Source: Chryseomicrobium sp. FSL W7-1435 | GTDB lineage: Bacteria; Bacillota; Bacilli; Bacillales_A; Planococcaceae | Assembly: GCF_038595005.1 (NCBI RefSeq) | Contig: NZ_CP151997.1 | Span: 1,240,001 to 1,304,000 of the forward strand | DNA length: 64,000 nt | Direction: 5' to 3' | Shown here: in pieces, positions 19,720 through 27,888 of the stretch | Position numbering within the stretch: the stretch's first letter is position 1 | Layout of the letters: each line of letters opens with the position of its first letter | The notes under the pieces: model-generated | Databases searched by the model: none | What the model was told of the DNA's origin: nothing | What the model saw: the letters and a program-made list of their open reading frames with translations, nothing else | Made by a program: the position numbers and the translations under genes

Positions 19720-20948
19720 AAAGACGAATTTTAGCGTCAACAAGTTTAGTAATTCTGGCATTGGCTGGTTGTGCAGATCAGGAAACTAGAGAACAAGTTG
19801 ACTTTTCACAAGACTGGTCAGAGATACAGGCACAAGCAGAAGACACTACTGTAAATCTGTATATGTGGGGTGGGAGTGAATCCATCAATAGCTACTTTGA
19901 TGAATGGGTGACACCGCGAGTGGAAGAGCAGTATGCGATAACTGTAAATCGGGTGCCAGTGAATGATACTCAAGAAATTTTGACTCAATTACTAGATGAA
20001 AAGACTGCAGGGAAAACGACTGGCAGCATCGATGTGATGTGGATAAACGGAGAAAACTTCAAGAATGCGAAGGAAAATGAATTGTTAGGGCAAGCCTTTG
20101 CAGACAAGTTGCCAAATGTGCAAGCGTTTGTCGATCAACAGGCACCTCAAATCGCACAAGATTTTGGTATCCCAGTCGATAATCTTCAAGCACCTTGGGG
20201 TACAGCGCAATTTGTCATGACTTATAACGAAGCGGACGTTGAAGCCTATCCAATGACGATAGAGGAACTTGGTCAATGGGTGCAACAAAACCCAGGACAA
20301 TTTACATACCCGGCATTGCCTGACTTTACGGGAAGTGCGTTTGTCCGACAAGTTCTTGAAGAAGTGGTTGGAAGCGAGGCATTCATGAGTGAAGAACCTC
20401 TTGACCAAGGGGCTGTGGATGAGCTGATGCAGCCTGTGTGGGACTATTTAAATGACTTAGAGCCCCATCTATGGCGTCAAGGAGAAACTTATCCAGAGAG
20501 TTTAGCGCGACTCGATCAACTGTATGCAAATGGCGAAGTGGTGATGACTATGGCGTATGATCCAATCAAAGCAGCAGCTGAGGTTCAGAACGCTCGTTTC
20601 CCTGAAACCACCCGTACATTTGTTTTTGATAGGGGCACATTATCAAACACGCACTATTTAGCGATTCCATTCAATGCACCCAATGTGGAAGGGGCTGCAG
20701 TAGTCATTAATGAATTGCTGTCACTGGAAGCACAAGCTGCTAAATTAGATCCGGCCAATTGGGGAGATTTACCTGTCATTGATTTCTCTCGCTTGTCCGA
20801 ACAACAACAGAATTTATTTACTGCGATTGATTTAGGAGACTCCTCCTTATCGATTGAAGAACTAGAATCGAAACGGTTAGCTGAGATTCCATCTATTTAC
20901 GTGGAATGGATAGAGGAAGGCTGGGTGGAGAATGTGGCACAGAATTAA
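19716..20948 (+). CDS. YnjB-like ABC transporter substrate-binding lipoprotein
   Basis: A 410-residue extracytoplasmic binding protein with lipobox LAGC and Cys19 as the lipidated residue. The YnjB family is recognised by YMWGGSESINSYFDEWVTP, NRVPVNDTQEILTQLL, and GSIDVMWINGENF. Family members are distant relatives of thiamine, iron and polyamine binding proteins; the ligand is not established. GGAGG lies 5 bases before the ATG. It overlaps the TVP38 gene by ATGA and the first permease gene by 17 bases. Confidence 0.88.
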   Translation: MKRRILASTSLVILALAGCADQETREQVDFSQDWSEIQAQAEDTTVNLYMWGGSESINSYFDEWVTPRVEEQYAITVNRVPVNDTQEILTQLLDEKTAGKTTGSIDVMWINGENFKNAKENELLGQAFADKLPNVQAFVDQQAPQIAQDFGIPVDNLQAPWGTAQFVMTYNEADVEAYPMTIEELGQWVQQNPGQFTYPALPDFTGSAFVRQVLEEVVGSEAFMSEEPLDQGAVDELMQPVWDYLNDLEPHLWRQGETYPESLARLDQLYANGEVVMTMAYDPIKAAAEVQNARFPETTRTFVFDRGTLSNTHYLAIPFNAPNVEGAAVVINELLSLEAQAAKLDPANWGDLPVIDFSRLSEQQQNLFTAIDLGDSSLSIEELESKRLAEIPSIYVEWIEEGWVENVAQN

Positions 20949-21804
20949 ACGTTATAGCCTAGTACTACCAGCGTTGCTTCTCACACTTTTATTATTTTTT
21001 GGAGGGTTGGTCGATGGCTTGTTAAAAAGCTTTGGCTATTTTCCAGCAGTTGGCGCCACTTCATTTACACTCGTTGCGTACCAAGATGTGATCACAAGTA
21101 ATACGTTTTTGGACTCCCTCTCCTTAACTGTGCGAGTAGCACTCTTATCAACTGTTAGTGCCACTTTACTGGGAGTTACTGTGGCACTAGCGCTTTATTC
21201 TGTTCAGAGACGTGTGAAGAACTCGTGGTTACTTCGTATGATTCAATTGCCATTGACGATACCGCACCTTGCGGCAGGTTATTTCTTCATTTTATTATTG
21301 TCTCAAAGTGGGCTTCTATCAAGAATGGGATTTGCTTTAGGATGGCTGGAAACACCTGCTCAATTTCCCGTTTTGGTAAATGATTCCTTTGGGCTTGGGA
21401 TGATTTTGACTTACAGTTGGAAGGAAGCGCCTTTTATTGCGCTACTCGTGTATCCTGTGCTCGCTCGTATAGGAGATAGTTGGTACGAGGCTGCAAAAAT
21501 TTACGGTGCTTCTACTTTTCAGTACATACGCTTTGTTCTTATGCCAGCCATACGTCCAGCGATTTTAACAGCTAGTTTAATTGTGTTCATTTATACATTG
21601 TCCTCGTTTGAAGTGCCTTACCTTCTCGGTGTGACCTATCCTGCTACTCTACCTGTCTATGCCTATCAACTGTATACAAGTGGGAGTTTTTCGGATCGCT
21701 CAGAAGCTTTAGTGATCATGTGGTTGTTAACAGCTCTTGCCTTGCTCGTGGGCATTATAGCTCATCGTTTCTACCGTAAAGCTTACGCAAGGGGGTGGGA
21801 ATGA
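20932..21804 (+). CDS. ABC transporter permease (YnjC-like, first half)
   Basis: A 290-residue permease with six predicted membrane segments and the EAA loop YEAAKIYGASTFQYIRFVL...P in the second half. E. coli YnjC is one long permease; here the two halves are separate genes. The start ATG lies in the last codons of the binding-protein gene. It would form a heterodimer with the next gene product. Confidence 0.87.
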   Translation: MWHRIKRYSLVLPALLLTLLLFFGGLVDGLLKSFGYFPAVGATSFTLVAYQDVITSNTFLDSLSLTVRVALLSTVSATLLGVTVALALYSVQRRVKNSWLLRMIQLPLTIPHLAAGYFFILLLSQSGLLSRMGFALGWLETPAQFPVLVNDSFGLGMILTYSWKEAPFIALLVYPVLARIGDSWYEAAKIYGASTFQYIRFVLMPAIRPAILTASLIVFIYTLSSFEVPYLLGVTYPATLPVYAYQLYTSGSFSDRSEALVIMWLLTALALLVGIIAHRFYRKAYARGWE

Positions 21805-22601
21805 TGAGAAAATCGAGAATAGTTCTGCTTATACTAGCTCTTGTGTTTCTACTACCTTTTCTACCTGCGCTACTTGCAAGCTTTGGCGGAGTGTGGCGGT
21901 TCCCGACCCTCATCCCTGAAGGCGTTAGTTTTCGTGCGTGGGAAGCGGTATTTTCACCAAACTCTAAAACCATTTCTGCTATTCTGCTAAGTTTGTGGAT
22001 TGCTTTTTGGGTAACGCTTATCAATATCGTGGTTGGAGTGCCTGCAGCTTATGCCCTCACTCGAAGATCTTTGCGCTTTCAAAGTTTGATAGAGGCTGTC
22101 TTGCTTGCACCGATTTTTGTCCCAGCTTTAGCAGCTGTGATGGGAATTCACCTCACGTTTTTAAGACTAGGACTTACGGAAACGGTGCTAGGAGTCATTT
22201 TGGTCCACTTAGCTCCTTCCATGCCGTATGTCATTAGGGCTGCCATGATTAGCTTTCAGACATTGAATAAGGATGCGGAAGATGCTGCGCGGATTTTAGG
22301 GGCAAGAAGGTGGCAACGCTTTATCCATGTGATGCTCCCTCATCTTGTGCCTGGCCTTACCGCCGGATTGGTGCTCAGCATGTTGATTTCGTTAAGTCAG
22401 TACAGCGTGACGTTATTGATTGGTGCGGGCCAAGTCATTACACTTCCCATATTGTTGTTCCCATTCCTAAATGGTGGCGACCCAGCCATAGGGGCGGCCT
22501 ATACGCTAGTCTTTTCAGCAGTCGCACTTGCACTTTTTTTAGTGCTTGATGGGGGACTACGTAGCTATTACTCAGCTAAGGGAGGTAGAAAATTTTCATG
22601 A
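21801..22601 (+). CDS. ABC transporter permease (YnjC-like, second half)
   Basis: A 266-residue permease with six predicted membrane segments and an EAA loop DAEDAARILGARRWQRFIHV. ATG codons at 21801 and 21804 both follow AAGGGGGTGGGA and overlap the stop of the previous gene; I list the first. A GTG at 21795 is less likely. It is coupled to the ATPase gene by a 4-base overlap. Confidence 0.87.
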   Translation: MMRKSRIVLLILALVFLLPFLPALLASFGGVWRFPTLIPEGVSFRAWEAVFSPNSKTISAILLSLWIAFWVTLINIVVGVPAAYALTRRSLRFQSLIEAVLLAPIFVPALAAVMGIHLTFLRLGLTETVLGVILVHLAPSMPYVIRAAMISFQTLNKDAEDAARILGARRWQRFIHVMLPHLVPGLTAGLVLSMLISLSQYSVTLLIGAGQVITLPILLFPFLNGGDPAIGAAYTLVFSAVALALFLVLDGGLRSYYSAKGGRKFS

Positions 22602-23614
22602 GTTATTTGCGGCTTGAACAACTTGAAAAATCGTATAAAGACGGCTTCTCACTGTCACCAGTGTCACTGGAGATTCAACAAGGAGAATTTTTTACATTAC
22701 TCGGGCCTTCTGGGTGCGGAAAAACGACTCTTCTTAAACTTATAGCAGGTCTAATTGAACCAGTCGATGGAAAGCTTTTTCTTGAACAGGACAATTTGAC
22801 ATCAATACCTTCCGAGCAAAGAAATTTTGCGATGATGTTTCAACAACCGCACTTATTTCCTCATATGACGATAGAAGAAAATGTTGCTTTTGGTTTGCGA
22901 ATGCGAAAATTTCCAAAGAAAGAACGAGCGGCTCGAGCAGCAATTGTTTTGGAACAGGTTGGGTTGGTGGGGTTTGAAAATCGTTATCCCGCCGATTTAT
23001 CAGGGGGGCAACAACAGAGAGTATCCCTCGCACGCGCATTGGTTGTAGAGCCGACGATCCTGTTATTAGATGAACCATTTAGTGCTCTTGATCCACTATT
23101 GAAGGTAGAAATGCAGAACTTAGTGAAAGCAATTCAACGGCAATACAATCTTACGACTATTTGTGTAACGCACGATCAAGAAGAGGCGTTTTACTTGTCT
23201 GATCGGTTAGCCATTATGAAAGAAGGGACGATCTTACAATTAGGACATCCTCAAACATTGTATGAAGTGCCAAGTAGTTTGGAAGTAGCTAAGTTTTTAG
23301 GTCACAAAAACTTTGTTTCTGTAGAAGTGAGTGAGGAGAAAATTGTAACACCATTTGGTCTCGTAAAAAACCATCGTAAGTTCGCAGCGGGTCGTTATCA
23401 CTGGGTTGTTCCGGCAGAAGCGATTACAGTGACGGGTACGTGTGAAGCGGTTGTGAAGCAGGTCTATCATCATAAAGGACAATCGGAAGCGGTAGTCATC
23501 GCTGAGGAACAAGAGTTAGTCGTTCGAACGTTGTCACCTCAAGCAACGCAGTTAAAAGTGGGCAGCAGAGTCACGATTGGGCTTCCTGCTGTGAATCATT
23601 TACTCAGCAACTAA
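22598..23614 (+). CDS. ABC transporter ATPase (YnjD-like)
   Basis: A 338-residue ATPase. Walker A GPSGCGKTT at residues 36-44, Q-loop MMFQQPHLFPHMT, signature LSGGQQQRVSLARAL, Walker B ILLLDEPFSALD and the H-loop CVTHDQEEAF. A C-terminal TOBE-like domain follows from about residue 240, as in iron, polyamine and thiamine importers. It is the last gene of the operon and is followed by a strong terminator. Confidence 0.93.
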   Translation: MSYLRLEQLEKSYKDGFSLSPVSLEIQQGEFFTLLGPSGCGKTTLLKLIAGLIEPVDGKLFLEQDNLTSIPSEQRNFAMMFQQPHLFPHMTIEENVAFGLRMRKFPKKERAARAAIVLEQVGLVGFENRYPADLSGGQQQRVSLARALVVEPTILLLDEPFSALDPLLKVEMQNLVKAIQRQYNLTTICVTHDQEEAFYLSDRLAIMKEGTILQLGHPQTLYEVPSSLEVAKFLGHKNFVSVEVSEEKIVTPFGLVKNHRKFAAGRYHWVVPAEAITVTGTCEAVVKQVYHHKGQSEAVVIAEEQELVVRTLSPQATQLKVGSRVTIGLPAVNHLLSN

Positions 23615-23617
23615 GAA

Positions 23618-23653
23618 GAGGATTGCAGCAGTTGCCGCAATCCTCTTTTTTTA
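23618..23653. terminator. Terminator of the ynj-like operon, shared with the convergent gene
   Basis: Perfect stem GAGGATTGC / GCAATCCTC with a 10-base loop and seven T. The DUF3055-type gene ends inside its T-run. Confidence 0.9.
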
Positions 23654-23917
23654 GTTTAGTAATTCGCGTAAATACTCTCGAAGTTCTTCCGCCTCTACCG
23701 TATTTCGGTTGAAGGCGTGTTCCAGATAACCTTCTTCTTCTACATCATCGGCACCGATTATCGCCATTCGGTTGAATTGGATATCCATCACCAAAACTTT
23801 CCCGAAAAAGCGCGTACTTTGCAGAATCGCTAAGTCATAGCGCTGCGTTTCTCCTGTAAAGCTCACAAAGCGAGTTTTTGTATCTTCGACATCGTCATAT
23901 AAATAAAAACGTTCCAT
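23651..23917 (-). CDS. DUF3055 family protein
   Basis: An 88-residue acidic cytosolic protein, recognised as DUF3055 from MERFYLYDDVEDTKTRFVSF and an acidic tail ELREYLRELLN. Function is unknown. ATG at 23917 follows GAGGTG at a good distance. It is divergent from yutE and convergent with the inserted ynj-like operon. Confidence 0.72.
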   Translation of the reverse strand: MERFYLYDDVEDTKTRFVSFTGETQRYDLAILQSTRFFGKVLVMDIQFNRMAIIGADDVEEEGYLEHAFNRNTVEAEELREYLRELLN

Positions 23918-23991
23918 AGTGTTCACCTCAAGTTCTTGTCAATCCTATGGTACTATAGAGGTGAATCGTATACAAACAGGAGGAACTGCAT

Positions 23992-24453
23992 ATGTATTTT
24001 GTCGACCGTAAACGTATTGAAAAAATTGCAGCTCATTTAGAAGAGTTAACAACGGTATATACAAACAAATCTCAATGGACGAGTTATCCAGAAAGTCATT
24101 TTATCTTGGAGCGAGTGGCGGGTTCAACTATTGAAGCTATTTTAGATATTGGCAACAGTATGATCGATGGTTTCATCATGCGGGATCCAGGAAGCTATGA
24201 AGACATCATTGATATATTAGTGGATGAGAAAGTGGTTACTGCCGATATGGAAGAGGGGTTAAAAGCCATTGTAGGATTACGAAAAGCAGTAGTTCGTGAT
24301 TACTTTGCAGTAGACGCTGTGCAGGTTGATAGTGTCCTCACGGAGCATTTGTCCGTATTGGTTGAATTCCCTAAACAAGTACGTAAGTATTTAATCAATG
24401 AACTTGGTCCTGTCTCAGCATTTTTGCCGGAGGATTCCAATGTTCAATTATAA
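23992..24453 (+). CDS. yutE: YutE, DUF86 (HepT-like) protein
   Basis: A 153-residue helical protein of the DUF86/HepT-like family, with the SDD/RxxxxY-type motif represented by GLRKAVVRDYF. HepT toxins have RX4-6H; here the H is absent and no MNT antitoxin gene lies beside it. It is therefore probably the housekeeping YutE type rather than a toxin. AGGAGGAACTG precedes the ATG. It overlaps yutF by 14 bases, as in the B. subtilis pair. Confidence 0.83.
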   Translation: MYFVDRKRIEKIAAHLEELTTVYTNKSQWTSYPESHFILERVAGSTIEAILDIGNSMIDGFIMRDPGSYEDIIDILVDEKVVTADMEEGLKAIVGLRKAVVRDYFAVDAVQVDSVLTEHLSVLVEFPKQVRKYLINELGPVSAFLPEDSNVQL

Positions 24454-25201
24454 GATAGTCTGTCTAGATTTAGACGGGACAGTTTATAAAGGTGTAGAGC
24501 CAATACCTGAAGCAGTTGCCTTTATACATGAATTGCAACGCCGTGGCATCGAACCTTTTTATATCACGAACAACGCATCCATGTCCCGCTTAGAAATCAA
24601 AAATAAGTTACAAGGCTTTGGCATTCAAACGGAAGAGACCTACATTTACACCTCTGGAATGGCAGCGGCGCATTATGTGAAACGCGATTTTCCAAATGCC
24701 AAGGTTTATGTCATTGGAACCCAATCACTCCGAAATGAACTGACCGAAGCAGGTCTTACGTTAACCGAACAAGGGTCAGATGCCGTCGTTATGGGAATTG
24801 ATAAAGGGATTACGTATGATAAGCTCGCTCAAGCATGTTTAGAGGTGCGCTCAGGAGCTAAACTCATTGCCACCAATCCAGATCATGCGTTTCCTTCTCA
24901 TCAAGGCCTGCTTCCTGGAAACGGGGCGTTCGTCCGACTTGTCGAGTATTCAACTGAAACTCAAGCTATTTTTTGTGGCAAGCCGTCATCCATCATGCTG
25001 GAGCTGATTCAATCGGCAACGGGTGTTACTAAAGAAGACATGGTGCTTATCGGGGACAATAGTAAAACAGACCTTCTAGCAGGAATCAATTATGAAATTG
25101 CGACGATTCATGTCAATTCAGGAGTAGACCGTCCTGAAACGATTCGTCAGCAAGCAATACCTGTGACCCACTTTGTTGAAAAATTAACTGACTTACTTTA
25201 A
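24440..25201 (+). CDS. yutF: YutF, HAD-superfamily phosphatase
   Basis: A 253-residue HAD subfamily IIA (NagD/p-nitrophenylphosphatase-like) enzyme. Motif I DLDGTVYKG supplies the nucleophile Asp and the acid/base Asp. Motif II is YITNNAS. Motif IV is IGDNSKTDLLAGI. The cap domain lies between residues 80 and 180. The ATG at 24440 follows CCGGAGG; a longer in-frame form from 24398 lies within yutE. The physiological substrate is unknown. Confidence 0.9.
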   Translation: MFNYKIVCLDLDGTVYKGVEPIPEAVAFIHELQRRGIEPFYITNNASMSRLEIKNKLQGFGIQTEETYIYTSGMAAAHYVKRDFPNAKVYVIGTQSLRNELTEAGLTLTEQGSDAVVMGIDKGITYDKLAQACLEVRSGAKLIATNPDHAFPSHQGLLPGNGAFVRLVEYSTETQAIFCGKPSSIMLELIQSATGVTKEDMVLIGDNSKTDLLAGINYEIATIHVNSGVDRPETIRQQAIPVTHFVEKLTDLL

Positions 25202-25242
25202 AAAAAACAGTGCGCCTGTATTATGGGGAGCACTGTTTTTTT
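25200..25242. terminator. Bidirectional terminator between yutF and yuzB
   Basis: Stem AAAAACAGTGC / GCACTGTTTTT with A-run and T-run on opposite sides, between convergent genes. Confidence 0.88.
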
Positions 25243-25477
25243 AGAATAGAGGATTTTCTTCTATAAACGTATAAATATTATCGACAAGTTCTTGAGGTGT
25301 CTCTCCGCGGACGATATCCCCATTGACTACTGCAAAAAGGGTGTCAGCACAGATTGTACAATTGCTTGTACATCCATATTCCAAAACATCAAGATTCGGA
25401 TCTTTTTCAAGTTGTTCAAAAGCTTCCTGTGCGCCATTGACAATGTTACTTATACAAAATTCCACCATGGGATTCAT
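25241..25477 (-). CDS. yuzB: YuzB, UPF0349/DUF1450 protein
   Basis: A 78-residue protein nearly identical in layout to B. subtilis YuzB: MNPMVEFCISN, then DPNLDVLEYGCTSNCTICADTLFAVVNGD, and the terminal NIYTFIEENPLF. The YGCxSxC..C cysteines could bind metal or be redox active; the function is unknown. ATG at 25477 is chosen from GAGGTGAACACG upstream. Confidence 0.93.
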   Translation of the reverse strand: MNPMVEFCISNIVNGAQEAFEQLEKDPNLDVLEYGCTSNCTICADTLFAVVNGDIVRGETPQELVDNIYTFIEENPLF

Positions 25478-25542
25478 CGTGTTCACCTCGCTACAAGTTG
25501 ATGCTACTGCATTTCTACAAAGTCGTCAATTGTTGTGACTTA

Positions 25543-25571
25543 TTGTGAAATGTCTCACAATCATTTATACT
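25543..25571 (+). promoter_or_regulatory. yutJ promoter overlapped by a Rex operator
   Basis: TTGTGA AATGTC TCACAA (25543-25560) is a perfect inverted repeat matching the Rex consensus TTGTGAAATATTTCACAA at most positions. Its left arm TTGTGA is also the -35 box, followed by a 17-base spacer and TATACT at 25566. Bound Rex would block RNA polymerase when NADH is low. Another TTGTGA half-site lies at 25533. Confidence 0.72.
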
Positions 25572-25603
25572 TAATGTGACAATGTATGAAGAGGAGTTTT
25601 CAT

Positions 25604-26671
25604 ATGCAAAAATTAGTACTGCTCGGTGGCGGCTACGGAAATATGCGTATTTTGTTGCGCTTACTACCAAATAATTTACCGTCAGATGTTGAAATCACTT
25701 TGATTGATCGCACATCTTTCCACAGTTTAAAAACTGAATTTTATGCACTTGCTGCAGGAACTGTTTCTGATAACGATGTTCGTGTATCATTTCCAGTGAG
25801 TGAAAGACTTCATATGAAATATGGAGAAGTTATTGAGATTGACTCTGAAAACAAAGAAGTCCTACTTGAGGGTGGGGAAGCTGTTAAGTATGATGATTTA
25901 GTCGTTGGGTTAGGCTGTGAAGACAAGTATCACGGAGTTCCTGGGGCAGATATCTACACGATGAGTATTCAAACAATCGGTAAATCTCGCCAAACGTATC
26001 GGACACTTGGAGATCTACCTTCGAATTCCATAGTGGGAATCGTTGGAGCTGGTCTTAGTGGGATTGAGCTGGCAAGTGAATTACGTGAATCTCGTCCAGA
26101 CTTGCGTATTAAACTGTTTGATCGCAGTCCACGAATTCTTCGTGACTTCCCAGAGCGCTTAAGTAATTACGTCAAGAAATGGTTCGATGAAAACGAAGTC
26201 GAAGTCATTAGCAATTCCAATATCACTAAAGTCGAAGAAAAAATGTTGCATAACCACGATGAAACGATTCCAGTGGATGCAGTAGTTTGGACAGCTGGGA
26301 TTCAACCAGTTGCACCTGTTCGCATGTTACCAGGAGAGAAAGATAGTTCGGGGCGTGTTATTTTAGCACCTCACCATCATTTGCCTCTTGATGACCATAT
26401 TTATGTCGTAGGTGACTGTGCTTCGTTACCATTTGCACCTAGTGCACAGCTTGCTGAAGAACAAGCTGAACAAATCGTCCATGTACTTAAAGCTAAATGG
26501 AACGGCGAGACGCTTCCTGAAAAACTACCAGATATTAAGTTGAAGGGCTTCATGGGCTCCCTCGGAAAGAAACAAGGATTCGCATACCTTGCAGATATGT
26601 CTGTAACAGGTCGCATCGCACGTCTAATGAAATCCGGATTACTATGGTATTACAAAAAGCATAATGGTTAA
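25604..26671 (+). CDS. yutJ: YutJ, NADH dehydrogenase-like FAD protein
   Basis: A 355-residue NDH-2-type flavoprotein. N-terminal FAD motif LVLLGGGYGNMRILL, second Rossmann motif VGIVGAGLSGIELASEL and C-terminal FAD contact IYVVGDCASLPF. The ATG at 25604 follows GAGGAG. It lacks an obvious C-terminal membrane anchor longer than an amphipathic stretch, and is expected to be peripheral on the inner face. It is divergent from yuzB as in B. subtilis. The Rex site argues for a role in NADH reoxidation. Confidence 0.88.
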   Translation: MQKLVLLGGGYGNMRILLRLLPNNLPSDVEITLIDRTSFHSLKTEFYALAAGTVSDNDVRVSFPVSERLHMKYGEVIEIDSENKEVLLEGGEAVKYDDLVVGLGCEDKYHGVPGADIYTMSIQTIGKSRQTYRTLGDLPSNSIVGIVGAGLSGIELASELRESRPDLRIKLFDRSPRILRDFPERLSNYVKKWFDENEVEVISNSNITKVEEKMLHNHDETIPVDAVVWTAGIQPVAPVRMLPGEKDSSGRVILAPHHHLPLDDHIYVVGDCASLPFAPSAQLAEEQAEQIVHVLKAKWNGETLPEKLPDIKLKGFMGSLGKKQGFAYLADMSVTGRIARLMKSGLLWYYKKHNG

Positions 26672-26672
26672 T

Positions 26673-26719
26673 TGAGCCAAAGAACGTTGTTATATCAACG
26701 TTCTTGGGCTCTTTTTTTA
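26673..26719 (+). terminator. Terminator of yutJ
   Basis: Stem GAGCC(A)AAGAACGTTG / CAACGTTCTTGGGCTC with loop TTATAT, then seven T. A diverged second copy of this hairpin lies at 27719-27762. Confidence 0.9.
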
Positions 26720-26834
26720 ATGATTTGAAGTGAAAAGTCACATTCCTTCGGAGATTGCGCTCTAAAGATTATCATTGAAATAAATTCCAAGTGATTCCAC
26801 GGCTCTTTTTTGCAATTACTCAGTAATATGCAAA

Positions 26835-26867
26835 GAGACATCACCGGTGACATCTCCATGTTTGCAT
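26835..26867. other. Intergenic gap 26720-27018 with a nested near-palindrome
   Basis: The gap upstream of the hypothetical gene is very AT-rich. Its only structure is TCACCGGTGA (perfect 10-base palindrome at 26841) nested between ATGCAAA at 26828 and TTTGCAT at 26861. It could be an operator. A weak promoter candidate, TTGCTA then 16 bases and TATTAT, lies at 26950-26977. Confidence 0.3.
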
Positions 26868-27018
26868 GATACATAAAATATATTTAGTATTTTGCAAATT
26901 TATCATTATATTATTCTCGTTATTATAATTTTTTTTGAAAATAAAAAATTTGCTAGTCCTAATTAAACTATTATTATATATCTCATCATGGTAATTTAAG
27001 GTAATGGAGGGGACTTAA

Positions 27019-27576
27019 ATGAAAAAATACGCAATTATTGGAATTGTAATGATAGTTATTGTTGTATTAAGTTTTGGTTTCGAGAGAGACGAAAAACTAG
27101 TATTTAATGAGAAGATCAATCTAACTTTCTATGAAGATTTAAAGACAAATCAAACCGATTTAATTGAGTTTAACAATGAAAAGTTCGGTCGGGATTTAGA
27201 TAAAAGCTCTATTAACTTCAAGATAAATGACTTAATTGTTAGACAAGAGAACTCTAGATTCACTGAACTTTCGGCTACTGGACAAGGAGTTTTACATCTT
27301 CCGGAAGGAAACTTCGATTTTAATTTTGAAGGAATGGTGTATAAAGTTACATTATCTAATGGCAAAGTCATTTTGAGTGGAGGACTTGAGGGGGATATTG
27401 TAAATAAAGCTGGAGAAGATAAGATTAACATCAATTTACTATATGATTATTCGACTGAGAAAGTATACTTAGGAGTTACAAACGGTCATCATGGAGAATT
27501 GGCAGCTCTGCCATTTGGTAACTCAAAATTATCATTAGATGAGATAAATGAAATAAATTCATTAATAGCAAATTAA
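27019..27576 (+). CDS. Hypothetical exported or anchored protein, 185 aa
   Basis: I do not recognise this protein. The first 20 residues are Lys-Lys then a strongly hydrophobic stretch (IIGIVMIVIVVLSFGF), giving a signal anchor or uncleaved signal peptide. The rest looks like a beta-rich extracytoplasmic domain with GVLHLPEGNFDFNFEGMVYKV. No Cys follows the hydrophobic segment, so it is not a lipoprotein. GGAGGGG precedes the ATG. It is more AT-rich than its neighbours and sits between two copies of the yutJ 3' end and terminator, which suggests acquisition or duplication. Confidence 0.75.
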   Translation: MKKYAIIGIVMIVIVVLSFGFERDEKLVFNEKINLTFYEDLKTNQTDLIEFNNEKFGRDLDKSSINFKINDLIVRQENSRFTELSATGQGVLHLPEGNFDFNFEGMVYKVTLSNGKVILSGGLEGDIVNKAGEDKININLLYDYSTEKVYLGVTNGHHGELAALPFGNSKLSLDEINEINSLIAN

Positions 27577-27589
27577 GGGTAAAAACACT

Positions 27590-27637
27590 ATGAAGAAAGT
27601 ATTAATAGTGATTGCAATCTTATTTGCAAAATTATAG
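27590..27637 (+). pseudogene. 15-residue signal-like mini-ORF, probable gene remnant
   Basis: ATG AAG AAA then hydrophobic codons encode MKKVLIVIAILFAKL before a TAG. It looks like the signal peptide of a second gene related to the one upstream, cut off by a stop. It has no clear ribosome site. It may be a decayed duplicate. Confidence 0.3.
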
Positions 27638-27679
27638 AAGGAAATCAGTATATATAGCATTTTAAAAAATTGTGAGAGC

Positions 27680-27764
27680 TCATGAAAAACCTAGCTACTA
27701 TAATAAACATAACGATTAATCGAGCCAAGGAACGTTTTTATATCAACGTTCTCTTGCTCTTTTT
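27680..27764 (+). repeat. Diverged second copy of the yutJ 3' end and terminator
   Basis: TACTATAATAAACATAACGA and the following TTAATCGAGCCAAGGAACG align with the yutJ end TATTACAAAAAGCATAATGG and TTAATTGAGCCAAAGAACG. Both copies continue into the hairpin ATATCAACGTTCT and a T-run. The hairpin arms of this copy no longer match perfectly at the base. Confidence 0.65.
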
Positions 27765-27818
27765 TAATTAAAATGGGGTATGAGAAAAATGTAACACGGC
27801 TTTTAATTAATATCATTT

Positions 27819-27854
27819 AAAAAAACTGAGCCCATTCATTTGAGCAGACCCAGC
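27819..27854 (-). terminator. Candidate terminator of yuzD
   Basis: On the minus strand CTGGGTC pairs with GGCTCAG (two G-U pairs) and is followed by seven T, 35 bases past the yuzD stop. Confidence 0.45.
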
Positions 27855-27888
27855 CATTATCTTAAGATATTGAGTTGAGCTGAAGAAG

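Noticed and set aside
23992-24453. HepT/MNT toxin-antitoxin system
   Set aside because: The DUF86 protein lacks the RX4-6H catalytic motif and no MNT-type nucleotidyltransferase lies beside it; it matches housekeeping YutE.
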